From: Micrasema longulum
Taxonomy: Eukaryota; Arthropoda; Insecta; Trichoptera; Brachycentridae
Length of the DNA stretch: 64,000 nt
Assembly (NCBI GenBank): GCA_022494885.1
Contig: JAGVSM010003422.1
Coordinates: 1-64,000, forward strand
Direction: 5' to 3'
Below the pieces are notes generated by a model. That model worked only from the letters and a program-made list of their open reading frames with translations, did not search any database and was not told where the DNA came from. Numbering within the stretch: the stretch's first letter is position 1; each line of letters begins with the position of its first letter. The translations under genes were made by a program, and so were the position numbers. Of this stretch, positions 20,240-31,299 are shown one piece after another.

Positions 20240-20600
20240 GATATGAGAGTAGGCTGAAAAGTAATGCTTACATGCTTGTACAACACGAAAAAAAAACAAA
20301 TGTTTTTTTACATAGTCACCCTTAAGCCTAACACATTTCTTTCAACATTCCTCCTACTTTTCTCGAATTCAGGACTTGATAGCTGCTTTCACCTCATTGT
20401 CTGAGGTGTAATTATTACCCTTGAAGTCTCTCTTGAGTAGAGGAAAAAAGGATAAATCGTAAGTCGCAAGACCGAGGGAGTAAAAAGGGTGTGGAATCGG
20501 TTCTTTTTTAGGTTTCGCAGAGCCTAATCAGTTGCGCGCGAGTTTTGCGGACGAGCGTTGTCATGTTGCAAGATGGCGTTGTTATGTTGAAAGTGAAAAA
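20240..20600 (-). pseudogene. mariner transposase C-terminal relic
   Basis: The minus strand shows a decayed transposase C-terminus: the DNEVKAAIKS region near 20395 and GDYVKKH near 20320, beside the end gagtaggctgaaaagtaatg at about 20247. The order matches the mariner C-terminus (EV...W....KWxxCI...GDYVEK). Upstream it breaks off at about 20580 against a foldback element half. The divergence from the relic at 10184 suggests a different lineage. Confidence 0.65.
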
Positions 20601-20604
20601 ACAA

Positions 20605-20790
20605 ATGAAAGAATCGAAAAATTATGTATGTTCAAACATAGGCAAAATGGTGAATGTTACACAGTGTGGAAAGTGGCCACTTAAACCAGCCAGTGACATG
20701 TCATTAGCCTATTAAATGCCTAAATTTCCATATTATTTACTTAAAGGTATTTTCTAACCGTGTTTTAATTTGTTAAATTTACTTAACTTT
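20605..20790 (+). mobile_element. Foldback MITE family F, right half (copy 5)
   Basis: It starts atgttcaaacataggcaaaa and runs through acacagtgtggaaagtggcc and taaaccagccagtgacatgt to ctaaccgtgttttaatttg. It corresponds to the right half of the element; the left half is missing and the mariner relic abuts it. Confidence 0.7.
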
Positions 20791-21729
20791 AAAGCATTTC
20801 ACTGAGTAAAATAAATGTCTAAAGTATGAAAAATCACTAATTTGTCGCCAATAAAACCAAACCAAGGGATGAAAAGTACCTATGTAGCTGCTGTTGTTGC
20901 AAATTATAATTCCCTTTGCTTCTAGTGAATTCCTATGTCCACAACACACAACAAACGCGGCTTTATGGTCCCCATGAATATCAATGACGTTAAGCGCAGG
21001 GAAATGTCACATAAAAAAAGACGCCTACAAAATGATATACATAATTGATAAAATATTATTAAGTGTTTACATAAGCTACGTCCGTTTTTTTACAAATAAA
21101 GATAACAAAATGACAAATTAAAAAATATTACTCAATAATATCGTGGGTATACTGGCAATAAACGTTAACTCGAAAATATGCGGATTTGACTTGATGAAGC
21201 AGTTTTGTAAAGTTTTTAACGCTCTACAAACTGGCAAAAGTCATATTCAATTTAATATATTTTTACTTTAATTTTTTTTTATAAATGTTGTATATTTTAA
21301 GGTTAAGTTTTTTTATAAATCTTGGGTAAAATAAAATTTGTGTTTAAAAAAAAAAATCCAAAATATGTTTATATAATTTTTGTAAAAGGCAGATTTGCCG
21401 TTCATGTTAATAAAATAAAATATCTGTAGTTTTAAAAAAAAATTTAAGGTTAAGTCGTATACCCGGTATTTTATTCAGGCTAAAAGTTTTTTATAACATA
21501 ATATTTACTTAATATAAAATTAAGAAACAGAAAAATAAAAAAAACATGATCTTAAATGAGCACTTAACATCTTACTGTATTTAAATAAGATTTAAAATAG
21601 TAAAATGGAAACAAAACTTAAATGCTTGATTTCTTAAAACAGGGATTTGAGAGTTAAAGCTTTTTGTCAGTAAACCCACGATTTATTATCTCACAATATT
21701 ATAAATTTCTCTTGATGTTTGGAGACAAA
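20791..21729. other. AT-rich noncoding stretch
   Basis: No recognised element. The stretch 21210-21480 is A/T homopolymer-rich. Similar text (gcagatttgccgttcatgtt at 21391, inverted as acataaacggcaaatatgcc at 386) hints at a short dispersed repeat. Confidence 0.4.
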
Positions 21730-22405
21730 AAACTGGATGTCACCTCCTAGGGAGTAATTAAGATTAACTAATTACAAAAGAGATCGAGAACATTTTAGAG
21801 AATGAATATGGAAGTCCAGGCATTTAAAAAAGGGGTTTAAACTATCAGTTGGATCGCAAAGAGTCAGATCTTGCTAGAGGATGCGATTCTATAAAATGCT
21901 GCAAACGCTTAGTTGCATTCCATCGGCACCATATTGACTAGTCCAACTCGTTAGCGTCCATGTCGCGAACTGGGCAATGGGATCACACTCATAGCGGTGT
22001 GATCACAGCAGATAACGAGAGGATGAAAGGCGAGTTATTGGCGCCTCAAAACCAAAACCAACTAGCTAAGGGAAGGTAACCCCGATAGAAAAATCCACCA
22101 GAGAAGGCAACGGGAAACCACTCTGGTAATCTTTTCCCAGGAATCACTACGGCGAGTACATCCATCAATAAGCAGTCGTCCTGGCTGCGAAATGTAAAAA
22201 TAGCGCAGGACAGATACATATGCTTTCGCTGTAGTGATCGCCAACATCAGGGGACCTGGCAAGGCACAAGAAGAAGAAGAAGAAGGCATTTAAAGGTAAA
22301 GTGGCCACTTAAACCAGCCAATGACAAATCATAAGCCCTGTAAATGCCCGGACTTTCATGTTCCTTCCCTTACATATTCTTCATCTCTGTTGTAATTGGT
22401 CAATA
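21730..22405. mobile_element. Foldback MITE family F, copy 6, split by an RTE-type insertion
   Basis: The left arm (cacctcctagggagtaatta, attacaaaagagatcgagaa, gaatatggaagtccag) reaches 21828. The right arm resumes at 22287 (ggcatttaaaggtaaagtgg, taaaccagccaatgacaaat, cttcatctctgttgtaatt). The insertion is flanked by the direct repeat aggcatttaaa, consistent with target-primed insertion after the foldback copy was already present. Confidence 0.75.
21829..22286 (+). mobile_element. RTE-type insertion or RTE-derived SINE
   Basis: It starts with ggatcgcaaagagtcaga, contains aaggcaacgggaaaccactc and ttttcccaggaatcactacg, and its end corresponds to an RTE C-terminus (DRQHQGTWQGT, then GAAGAAGAAG tail). 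RTE-family 3' ends in other animals share the grammar of a GGTCGCAAAGAGT-like box, a GGAAACCACT box and a short triplet tail. It has no full RT. It may be a SINE using an RTE tail or simply a truncated copy. Confidence 0.65.
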
Positions 22406-22525
22406 TATTTTCTTTCATTATTTTACATTAAAAAAAGTAATATATCCTTTTTTCCTTATTTCTTTATCCCCTCGATTAAAGGCAAACAGAAGAAAGTGTC
22501 AAAAACGTTCGCTTTTGTCTATTTA

Positions 22526-22573
22526 ATAATCCATTTTGAAGGCTTGTAGTTAAATAAAATAATATATGTAACG
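22526..22573 (+). repeat. Dispersed repeat fragment, copy 2
   Basis: The block ccattttgaaggcttgtagt and aataaaataatatatgtaac matches 17705-17744. It ends before the B box found in the other copy. It directly follows coding-looking low-complexity sequence of no known family. Confidence 0.4.
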
Positions 22574-22599
22574 AAAAAACAAATAAAGGATCTTTACAA

Positions 22600-24100
22600 C
22601 GGAATTTTTTCTTTCTAATGACGTATATTTTTTTAGAATTTTGTTCAACTCTTGGTGCACATTTTTAAATTTTGGAAAAATTTTGGATGCTGTTATTTTT
22701 GCAAAATAAAAATTTAATAAATAATGTATGGTTGGTTTTAATAAAAAAAAAATAAAGTACTGCGAAAGAGATCCAATAAAATTGTTAATTACCCGAGAGT
22801 TCTTTCTTGATTCGAGTTTCTTCAGATCAGCATCAATGGACTAACTTTAAAAACAAATAAAGGTCTGAGAATTCACTAAAAGGAAAACCAAGTTGAACAA
22901 CTAAGCACTTCTTTTGTGTGCTTAGAACAAAATGGCGCCGCTTTACCGCACATAAGGAGTAAATCAAAAAGTGGCCGAAGATAAAATAAAACTGTTAAGT
23001 AGTAGGCTCTCATTACTTATGTTAAAGTCTTGTAGTTAATGATCTTAGTTAAGAAATAACGATGACGACTTGGTTATCATCAAAAGAAACCTTTTAAGAG
23101 AGATAGAAAAAACTTTTTGCAAATAGATTTTATGTAGCATTTGAAATAGTTAGCTGAGGGTAGATGTGCGGCATCCATCTTAACGCGTCCGTTCCTAATA
23201 ACCGGTGGGCGCGCGCGGCGTTGCAAATTGTACTTAATTCATTAATATCTTGGCAACAACTATGAACATTACCACGATTTTTTACCTCATTGAGGATCAA
23301 GGGGTGTAAAATAAAGGCACAGAGTACAAAAGGCATTTATAATTCTATTATATGTTTGATATATATTTTTTATATGTTCGTACGAGGTTTTTCTAGAGTT
23401 TGAATTATGTTGTATCCAAAAACCGCACAACTTTAGCTCAGAAGCGAATATCTCCTTCATCGCACCGAGAGTGTTTTATATTTTAAAAAAGGGCATTAAG
23501 CTCTTAAAAACAACGCCTATTTTTTAAGTGAGATTTTTCTTGAGGGACGGATTCTGGTGATATTTCAAATATTCAACCCTTGAATGCTCAATTTTTCTAA
23601 CCTTAACTAAAAACAGGTTTTTATGTATGTATTTGATAAAAATACTGAGAAAAAAAAAAGTTTTTTTTTAAAGTTTACATTTCATATTTAAGTTAATGTG
23701 GACAATATTCTATGACAAAATCGGGAATTAAAAGGTTAAAAATACAAGGATATTAGGAAAACAAGATAAAGTAACAATAATATAAGTTGTGAAAACAATT
23801 TTAACTTCAAACCTTAAAAAAAAACAACAAAGAAATCACCCTTTGAACTTTAGCTCAATCACACTTTTGACAGAATATGTGCAACTGACTTTTTGTTTTA
23901 AATTTTATGGAAAACTTTTACTCTGGTAGTGACTTTTTAAAATAAATTATAATGGCTAGTATGAATACAATAAAATAAACTAGTCGCTGAGTGATAAACA
24001 TGTTTGAAATCACTTTTATACACCGATTATCGGTATGTAGCAGATCGTCTACATTGGACATTGTAGGGTTAAGTTTTTTGTTTCATGCAAATCAAAATTT
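22600..24100. other. Noncoding stretch
   Basis: No recognised element. A GC-balanced segment at 23130-23300, with gtgggcgcgcgcggcg at 23206, stands out from the AT-rich surroundings and may be single-copy host DNA. The minus-strand open frame 23130-23336 has no recognisable motif. Confidence 0.35.
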
Positions 24101-24109
24101 CGTTTTCGT

Positions 24110-24275
24110 TTGTTAATTTTATGTTGATGTGTTTTATATTGTTTTTCATTGCTGTTTTTGTTTTTTATACTATTAATCGTGCTATGTTGTTAAATGTATT
24201 ATTCGTCCCAACTAAACATATGACTTTGGTCTTATATAAATTAAAACAATACTGTGAATAAATAATTAAATACAT
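24110..24275 (+). mobile_element. Possible LINE 3' end
   Basis: T-rich sequence leads to cgtcccaactaaacatatga and tgtgaataaataattaaata, the tail form seen at other LINE ends here. No coding sequence is attached, so this is a weak call. Confidence 0.3.
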
Positions 24276-24442
24276 TTCCACATTCTACATGAAAGCGAAA
24301 TGTTTTTCGTGTCCTTGAACGGGTACCTAAAGCATAAACCTGATAACATTACTATATATGTTCTAAGCGGAATACGGATACGCTGTAATTGGAATATGAA
24401 AACAATGCCCTAAGTATCATCGAATTGGTGTTGATTAAAAAA

Positions 24443-24635
24443 TACCAACGTGCTAATAGAACATATGATATTAGAAGCTAAGACAAATGTGGACTGATTA
24501 TAATTTAAAAAATGTTTGAGCCTCCCTTTCTCTTCATCTCTTTTTCTCTTAAGATTAAATATTTTAAAATTATAATAAGTGCACGTTAGTTTTGGCTTCT
24601 AGTAGCACGTGTTCTATCAGCAGTTTGGTTTTATG
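24443..24635. repeat. Small inverted-repeat element (MITE-B copy 2)
   Basis: The arm 24443-24491 (accaacgtgctaatagaaca, agaagctaagac) is the inverted counterpart of 24579-24635 (gcacgttagttttggcttct, gcacgtgttctatcagcag). It is the same family as 1246-1379, with a longer AT-rich middle. Confidence 0.6.
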
Positions 24636-24814
24636 TATTTTGTGCAACTACTAATGCTACCCTGTTGCCCAAAAGTTATTAATAAAAAAAAGTGGTTTTA
24701 AGTTTTTTTTCGTGATGGATATTCCATAGTTTAAAAGATTTAATAAGCCAAGAAGTCATTTTTGCTTCTCGATTTTTATTTTTTTTTGAGAAAAAACAAA
24801 TATTTTCGTTTTTA

Positions 24815-24950
24815 TAATTTGCCTAAATATTCAATTCTGAGGGCTATTTTCAACTAGTTGTAAATAACACACTATTCGAAAATGGGAATCAAGTTAGGGT
24901 AGAGTGGGATCCGAACCATGGTCCTTCGAGCCGTGATATACAATGTTTCT
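24815..24950 (-). mobile_element. SINE S3, 5'-truncated
   Basis: On the minus strand, the B box region atggttcggatcccactcta runs into aacttgattcccattttcga and tatttacaactagttgaaaa, as in the copies at 39295-39472 and 56195-56455. The head is cut off. A run of about 20 A residues follows on the plus strand at 24956-24975. Confidence 0.6.
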
Positions 24951-25087
24951 CTAGTAAAAAAAAAAAAAAAAAAAAGGAGCCTATTGTCAAAGTTTAAAAC
25001 ATTCAATTCAGCAGAAGATGTGACTTTTAGCCTAAGCGGGGCGGTATTGTGAATGTGTACTGTAAAAATTGCATGTGAGTGTATTTA

Positions 25088-25130
25088 GTGTCCCGACGAA
25101 GAGACGGGTACGCCTAAAATTGGTAAACAT
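25088..25130 (+). ncRNA. Degraded hammerhead-like motif (H5)
   Basis: Helix I strand GTGTC, CCGACGA for CTGACGA, gagacg-ggta-cgcct, AAAA for GAAA, TTGGTA for CCGGTA, then AACAT. The tail gaaacgtcggtaagtggttg is the family tail. At least three core positions are changed, so it is inactive by expectation. Confidence 0.6.
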
Positions 25131-25139
25131 AGAAACGTC

Positions 25140-26639
25140 GGTAAGTGGTTGTGTACAAATATTTATCAACAGTGATTGCTAATAATTAAGTATATTATTA
25201 ATGTGTCAGATGAGCTTCTATGGCTCTCAGCACCTCAATTATTTTCAACTACTGAAACATTTTTAAGTACAATTCTACACACCACTTATTTTACTCCCAC
25301 TAGAAACACTTCCACTTTTATTCTCATTTTTTCTTCTCACCTGTTCTTTATAGCCCACTCAACACCTGACATTTCCCTCAAGACTTAAGTAAATTTCTTC
25401 GGAGAACTTAAATTATTTTATGCCTAAATTCCAACGCTTAGGACTCTTTGGAGCATGTTTTATTGCCGTGGAGTAAAACGCGTTCGGAGAAAATCATCGT
25501 CTCTATTGAGAAAAAATACATTAATTTAAAACATTCCGATGTGATAACGAGACGACGTAAAAAAATAATAAAGTGGCTTTTCAATTAAAAGTTGACATTA
25601 TACGAGTATACCTATATTTTTATTGTATTATGCATAAATATATGCCCAATACTATTTTTAATATAATAAAAATTTCTGCTCACAAATTTTAAATAGGAAA
25701 TTCGGACTTTTACGCCTTATATAATCGGCCCTCCTGGTTTTACGGCCCTACGGACCTCAGTTGATTGGCCTCGGTTCTCGATTGGTTAGGATCTAGAACA
25801 CCTTGAAATATCGTCTATTTTGGCCTAACAGTTGTTTTTTTTCAGAGCAATCTAAATGCGATAAAGAAGAATTTATTACTCAGAATAATGCTACCAAAAC
25901 CGCACAAAATTAACAGGTATTACATATTTAATATCGTTATTGATTTGAAAGGTTATTTTTACAATGTGACATTTAAACGGTGTACATGAACCAAAATAAT
26001 GTACATTTCTAAAATTTTATGATTTCAATATGTTTTGACATGTCAATATGAATTTTATTGGAGTTGTTTGTGCATGAGAAATAAAAACCGCTTTCTCCCT
26101 CAAACACAGCATTCAGATGATGCTATACCGAATAAAATTTAAACGACAAATTTGATTCGACAAAAATGAGTCTATATAATTGAAAGATGCAGGTCAATTT
26201 CCTATCCGCCAATTTTGTCGATGGTTCAACATACCACGGCCCAAAGATTAAACATAGGGTTGATTCATGAATAAAGATTTTTTTAATTTTTTATTTATCA
26301 AAAGGCAGGTAAACACACGAAACATGACGCAATGAGGCCAACTAATTTCCACTCGATTTCTTTTAGAAAAATTTTCACCCTCGAGAAAAAAAAAAAAATA
26401 AAACCAAAAAAGAAAAGAACAAATATTTATTCACCCACCCTAATTTTACCGGACCAAGTGGATTTTGGAAAAACGTATTAAGCTCTCAAGAACAAAAAAT
26501 ATATGCAAGAAAGGAGTTAAGGACTGGATTTTACTTAGTTGGAGGGATTAGAGTAGGAAACTCCTTGATGATTTTCCGAATGCTTGAATTTACTGTTTAC
26601 CATATTGAAGTGCCAAATAAATGATTTTACACATTTTTA
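25140..26639. other. Noncoding stretch
   Basis: No recognised element. Positions 25700-25830 carry a GC-balanced patch with repeated CGGCC/GGCC words. Otherwise it is AT-rich. Confidence 0.35.
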
Positions 26640-26790
26640 TAATTATTTTTTATGTTTTTAATCCCATGTTTGTATCTGTGTCATATAATTGCTCGTCCCA
26701 TCTCAACACAGGACTTTTAGTCCCATGGAGTTGGACTTATTGTCTCGAATACAATAAACTTATGAATGTAAATAAATAAATAAAAAATAA
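26640..26790 (+). mobile_element. LINE-like 3' end sharing the S1 SINE tail
   Basis: The segment catctcaacacaggact, gtcccatggagttggact, then an (AAATA)n tail at 26768-26790 parallels the 3' tails of the S1 SINEs at 16585 and 56690 (ctcaac..aca, ggag/gagtt, gggatac). No reverse transcriptase remains, so I infer that it is the partner LINE's 3' end or another SINE of the same tail group. Confidence 0.45.
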
Positions 26791-27028
26791 TAATAAAGCT
26801 TACATTTCATTAAAACACTTAGATGCTATATTGAAACACACATCAACTATTGTAGCAGCATATTAATTTTATCGAACGAAAATTCAAACAAATAAATCAT
26901 ATTGAAAAACAGTACCATATCTGGTACCAAAAAGGTAAAAATTAGACTTCGATTTAGAAACAAGGCGAAATCGTAAAATTCAATTTTATGTAAGGCCGTA
27001 CAAAAATAATTTTAATATAAAAATAATA

Positions 27029-27300
27029 GTCGGCCCAGTGGTGTAATGGTCAGCGCGTTTATCTGCCATACAAGAGGTCTCGGGTTCGATTCCCGACATG
27101 GTCGATGTGACACATTTATTTAAAACGGTGTTTCAACACAAGAATATTTCATAGTTCTTGGACTGGCACCTCAAGCGTAAGACTGATCATCTTTGCTTTA
27201 TATGTAAAAATCTTCAAGATACGCTGCGATTGGTGTACCATCGCAGTGCCTTATGCGCCATTAGGTGCGAAAAGGGAATGAAGATCGAAGAAAAAAATGA
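27029..27300 (+). mobile_element. SINE S1, best-preserved head
   Basis: The tRNA-like head gtcggcccagtggtgtaatg has an A box followed by gtcagcgcg, then B box gggttcgattcc at 27082-27093. The body has ggactggcacctcaagcgta, gatcatctttgctttatatg, tgcgattggtgtaccatcgc and gggaatgaagatcg. The 3' tail is absent. A palindrome follows 170 bp downstream. Confidence 0.8.
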
Positions 27301-27471
27301 TTTGATATGGGAAAAAATATTGATAAAGAAAAAAATAAACTTCAAACTTAAGGTTAAAAAAATGTGTTTAACAACTTATAAATGTACATTGTTATTTTAA
27401 GAGCACTGACAAAAACATATTTATGTGTACCGTAGGGCAATCGAAGTAGTTTGAGCTTCAAACGAAAAAAA

Positions 27472-27510
27472 AACAATCTCGTAATATATTAAATATATTA
27501 CGAGATTGTT
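27472..27510. repeat. Perfect 19-bp inverted repeat, one-base centre
   Basis: AACAATCTCGTAATATATT (27472-27490), one A, then its exact inverted complement to 27510. It can form a perfect hairpin or cruciform. It stands between a SINE and a LINE 3' end and belongs to neither as far as I can see. Confidence 0.85.
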
Positions 27511-27529
27511 ATTGTCTTATATTTTTATT

Positions 27530-28045
27530 ACATCTTCAACTTTATTTTTTTAAATGTTTTTTTTTCTCTTTCTACTCGGTATTTCGATACGTTTTTTTAA
27601 ATATGCTTTTTGCAATACACATATATTTATTTTTTTACTATGACTTTAAATATGTTTCTTACTATGTATTCTGTTTTCATTTCGCATTTTACTAACTTTG
27701 AAAATATATTTACTTACATATTTATATATTTTAATGTTTTTTACTATGTTTTCACTACATTTATTACTTTGTTATTACTATGTTTTACTTCGTTTTTTTG
27801 CTACATTTTTATAATGTTTTAACTACATTTTTCACAATGTTTTTACTCCTTTTTGTTCTTTGTTTTTCATTTTGTCCTCTATCTTTATAACTGTTTCTAT
27901 AAATTGAAAAATGTTTTTTAAAATATTTTTTTGACTGTCTTAGAACGGGGTAAATAACCCTAGTTTGGCAGTCAAAGCAACTTTGTATAAGTTATTATTT
28001 TGGGTATGTGATAAAATATGATTAATAAATAAATAAATAAAAATT
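27530..28045 (+). mobile_element. LINE family A 3' UTR copy
   Basis: The T-rich text (ctctttctactcggtat, aaatatgctttttgcaatac, tttaaatatgtttcttacta, ctttgtttttcattttgtc) aligns with the minus strand of 42020-42480. It ends with the stem-loop at 27933-27973 (GACTGTC ... GGCAGTC around GGGGTAAATAACCC) and an (AATA)n tail at 28021-28040. It is 5'-truncated in the UTR; the open frame at 27610 is UTR noise. Confidence 0.8.
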
Positions 28046-28049
28046 AATT

Positions 28050-28602
28050 ACGAAAAAAATGTTTGTTCAACTAGCTAATATCAGGCAAGCCAACGTTTGG
28101 GCAGGACATCGTCTGTTGGGTCCGCAAATAAAAATCCAGTAAATAAAAATAATTATTGTGCCTCAATTATTGAGGCACAGGTTACATACAACGAATGCTC
28201 CTTCCAGTTAATCCCTACTTGGCAAGAACCACAAGAACCTTTTCAGTAAATCATGTAAGTTGAATAAATTCCTTGCGTTTTGCACTGCGCTTGCATAAGG
28301 TTTATGGCACCTGTCAAGTCCAGGTAGCTGCGAGGCTCGGGCGAACTTACGGGGAAATTGTTCAAACACTTGTGTACAGACAAGAGGTGTGTTTATTGTA
28401 AATCGTATTGTATTGCAGAGTATTATTTTAAGGGTGGGAACTGTACTGGCATGGCTTGGGAAGGCGAGTTACATAAACGTGCTGAATTTATGCTGCTACT
28501 AAAGTTTGTGTCTGTTAGCAGTGATGATATAATCAACAGTAATTTATGTATTTAATTAATTATATTTATTAAATATTTGTATGTAACTACTTACCGAATT
28601 TT
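28050..28602. other. Noncoding stretch with a small perfect hairpin
   Basis: A hairpin GTGCCTCAA-TTA-TTGAGGCAC lies at about 28159-28179. No other feature is recognised; 28270-28350 is comparatively GC-rich. The open frame 28358-28555 has no known motif. Confidence 0.35.
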
Positions 28603-28648
28603 ATAATTCTACCGGTTTTGAAACGTTCCCAACTCTTGGTCAAGACAC
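28603..28648 (-). ncRNA. Degraded hammerhead-like motif (H6)
   Basis: On the minus strand: GTGTC, TTGACCA for CTGACGA, an aagag/cgttt helix II position, CAAAA, then CCGGTA and GAATTAT. The tail attcggtaagtagttacata is the family tail. The core is broken in at least two places. Confidence 0.55.
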
Positions 28649-28689
28649 CAATTAAACCAACATGCAAAACCAACTATACAATTTTACTT

Positions 28690-28760
28690 TAACTCCCTAT
28701 GGGGTGATATTTAGTATTTGTCTACAAACATTTGAACAATCAAAAAGTTTTCTTGAAATC
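28690..28760 (+). mobile_element. Foldback MITE family F, outer-arm fragment
   Basis: The text actccctatggggtgatatt, gtatttgtctacaaacattt and gaacaatcaaaaagt matches the outer arms at 1800-1856 and 58035-58100. Only the outer part is present. Confidence 0.5.
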
Positions 28761-29177
28761 ACAATCTTGCTAATTGAAATGTGAACAATATACATTTAAT
28801 GATTTTGATAAAGTTATGAATAAAATTAACAATGAAACGTCTTGGTTTAAATACTTATTTAATCTTCGTATCTCAAAATTATGTTAAGAATAGTATAAAA
28901 GCTGTAAACGTTGTAAACAATTCACCAGTTTTGAAGATGCCTACTTAGGCAAAAGCGCTTGTTGGTTAAAATAATAAAAAAATAAAACTTAACCAAGAAG
29001 TTTCATTGATAATTTTAATTATAAATTTGTCAAAATCATAAACTATAGAGTTTTATCAAGAAATATCAACAAAAACATCAATATAAATTCAATTTTGAAC
29101 GTTTTATAACGGCCGTTTTATATTTTTGTACAACTATGGTTATGGTGTGTAGTAAGTTTGGCATGCTGGGTTAATTA

Positions 29178-29225
29178 GTGTCCTGGTGAAGGGACGAGTA
29201 CGTCTTGAAACCGGTAGACAGAGAA
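29178..29225 (+). ncRNA. Hammerhead-like motif, intact CCGGTA side (H7)
   Basis: GTGTC (29178-29182), CTGGTGA (29183-29189), gggacg-agta-cgtctt helix II, GAAA (29207-29210), CCGG (29211-29214), TA (29215-29216), then GACAG. Helix I, helix II, GAAA and the cleavage side match the consensus. A6 of the core is changed (CTGG for CTGA), and that would be expected to abolish or strongly reduce cleavage. The upstream block gcatgctgggttaattagtg is also shared with H3. Confidence 0.65.
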
Positions 29226-29559
29226 AAGTCGAGAAAAGGTTATATACACATATTTAATAATTAAATTTTTGCATAAAAAAACACATCATTTTAACCTGCC
29301 CGTTTCTGTGATGTTAGATGCGCGGCTGTTATCTGAAATTGCATTTATTTCATTTATATTTCGGCGATTACTTAAATATTACCACGAAGTTTGTAATCTT
29401 CAAGTAAACTTTAACACATGAGAAAAAAAATAGGTATTTAAAATAATTTTTAATAAAATATTTTGTCCATCAGAATCTACAGAAATTACAAAATATCGAG
29501 TATTCTGAGACAAGTATATAAAACATGATTTTGACAAAAAGATATTTATTCTAAATAGT

Positions 29560-29800
29560 AGCTTATGTGTATATATTTATATTTTTCACATACTTTTATT
29601 TAAAAATATAAAATCATGTATAATATTATTATTATTATATTATTATTATAACAAGTATATTCTGCTCTTTCGGCTGTTCATTATATATATTTATTCATTG
29701 TTTTTACAAATGTAGATAATATAATATTCAATAAGTATAAATCTCCACCAACAAGCTACAGAAAGTGGCTTGGTGGGATTTTAATTTTTGTTTTTTATGA
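29560..29800 (+). mobile_element. LINE family C 3' UTR copy
   Basis: The T/A-rich UTR ends in a hairpin block ccaccaacaagctacagaaa / gtggcttggtggg at 29745-29777. The same UTR and hairpin in reverse orientation lie at 46915-47120, downstream of a LINE C-terminus. An (ATT)n patch is at 29625-29651. Confidence 0.6.
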
Positions 29801-30140
29801 AAATTAAAATGTTAAAACTGTAAATATGTATAATTATATTTATAAAATAAATATACAAAATATTAATAAGATCAATAAGTAAGGAAGACATACTTCGGTA
29901 AAATGAAAAAAGAAAGTGATTGTCAGGCAATCATTTACTAACTTCAGGTTTGAACTATAGCAACTCGAGGGATTTTTTTCACACAGTAATTTCAGTTTAA
30001 TAAAACGTTTTTATTTTATATTTTTTACATGTTTTTTTTTAATTAGTTGTTAATTTAATGTATATATAAAAAAAGAAAAACTAACCAACATAACAAACAT
30101 TGACCACTCAAGAGAGTTTAGTTTAAGTACACTGGAATGA

Positions 30141-30400
30141 CGTGGGTGGCGTAGTGACTTGATTGAGACATTCAAAACCTTGACAGAGCAACTTGATGTT
30201 CTAAAGTCGATGTATGAATACTAATAGCCACGTAGAAGGACATTCCTTGAAACTGGGCTCTACCTACTTCACATCTAAAGAACTTCCAGAGGCTTCAAGT
30301 TGTGGAGCAACGGAATAACCTTCCCGGAAACAAGATTAGTGCACATTTGGTTATTGCATTTAAAAACTGACTAAACAAACATCAAAATAATATTTTATTT
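30141..30400 (+). pseudogene. L2/CR1-like LINE C-terminal fragment
   Basis: The frame reads GWRRSDLIETFKTLTEQLDV, then LKSMYEY. After breaks it continues RGHSLKLGSTYFTSKE-like, then QVVEQRNNLPGNKISAHLVI and AFKN. This is the RRGDLIE.fk and F.RVV..WN.LP...A.s...FKN pattern of L2/CR1-type polymerases. Frameshifts separate the two parts. Confidence 0.65.
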
Positions 30401-30799
30401 TTTATTATATTTATACTTGAGGAGCCAGTGAACATGACCAAATTATTTGACAGAACTCAATAGCGCAGCTGAAAAAACTAATGCCCGTATTAACATAGTC
30501 TAAATATGGCCGTTTTGAGTTATAACTCTTAACTCTTTGAAGTACAGTGGTAAATATTAAGCACAACATCAGTAATACAATACAGACACAACATTTTTGC
30601 TAACACGAGTCACTAGTCTCTGACAGAGTAAAAGAGTCGTTTAATCCTTTATTGGAATCGTAGTAGTCAAATTTACACCACCCTGAAAAGCGTTTTCAAT
30701 GACAAAATTTTACGCTCAATTATCAAAGAAGTAAAAGCAATTTATTTTTTTCTATCAAAATAAATTCTGTGCCTTAAACAGTTAAAATAATTAAAATCA

Positions 30800-31295
30800 T
30801 CATCGTCATTCCATGTCCGCTCCCTAGTTGGAAAATATGGTGTCCACGAAGATTCTCCAGGTATTTCTGTCGACTGCCAGCTCCTGCGCATCCTCCTAAG
30901 TCAATTTTCCGTGCCATTGTTTTGATATGAACTGCCGATTAAAAGTCAGCAGTTGATGTACAGGACGTCAAGAACCTGATGCCTTGTAAAGTAGCCAAGC
31001 ATAGGAAAGGCTCTCAGGAGGCATCCTCAGTACATGGCCAAGCAAACCGTATCGCCTCCACTTGATGACAGTTGTCACCGGAGTTAGCTGCGTCCGTTCT
31101 TTCATTACTTCATTCCACACAAAGTCAAACCACCGCACACCCAAGATTCTTCTGAGACTCTTATTCTCAAAACTCAGTATTTTACTGTATTTCACCCTAG
31201 TGAGGTGCCACGATTCTCACCCATAGAGGAGAATAGGTGTTATGCAGGCGTTATATAGGCGGCATTTGATTTTCGCTGAGTAAATAGAGATACTG
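30800..31295 (-). pseudogene. LINE C-terminal fragment
   Basis: The minus strand reads YNACITPILLYG, a stop, then ESWHLTRVKYS, FENKSLRRILGVRWFD, then IKWRRYGLLGHVLRMPPE, and further on QWHGKLT and ELAVDRNTWRIFV. This is the LRR.LG..W, RRW..LGHVLRMP, A.DR..W block order of RTE-like insect polymerases. A single open frame covers 31195-30968, and stops and shifts interrupt the rest. Confidence 0.7.
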
Positions 31296-31299
31296 TTTT

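Noticed and set aside
27029..27105. tRNA gene
   Set aside because: The A and B boxes are good, but the acceptor stem does not pair and the sequence continues into a repeated body. It is a SINE head.
28925..28960. Possible further hammerhead-like unit (ccagttttgaagatgcctac)
   Set aside because: It shares only the inverted AAAACTGG-type side; there is no CUGANGA counterpart and no helix I.
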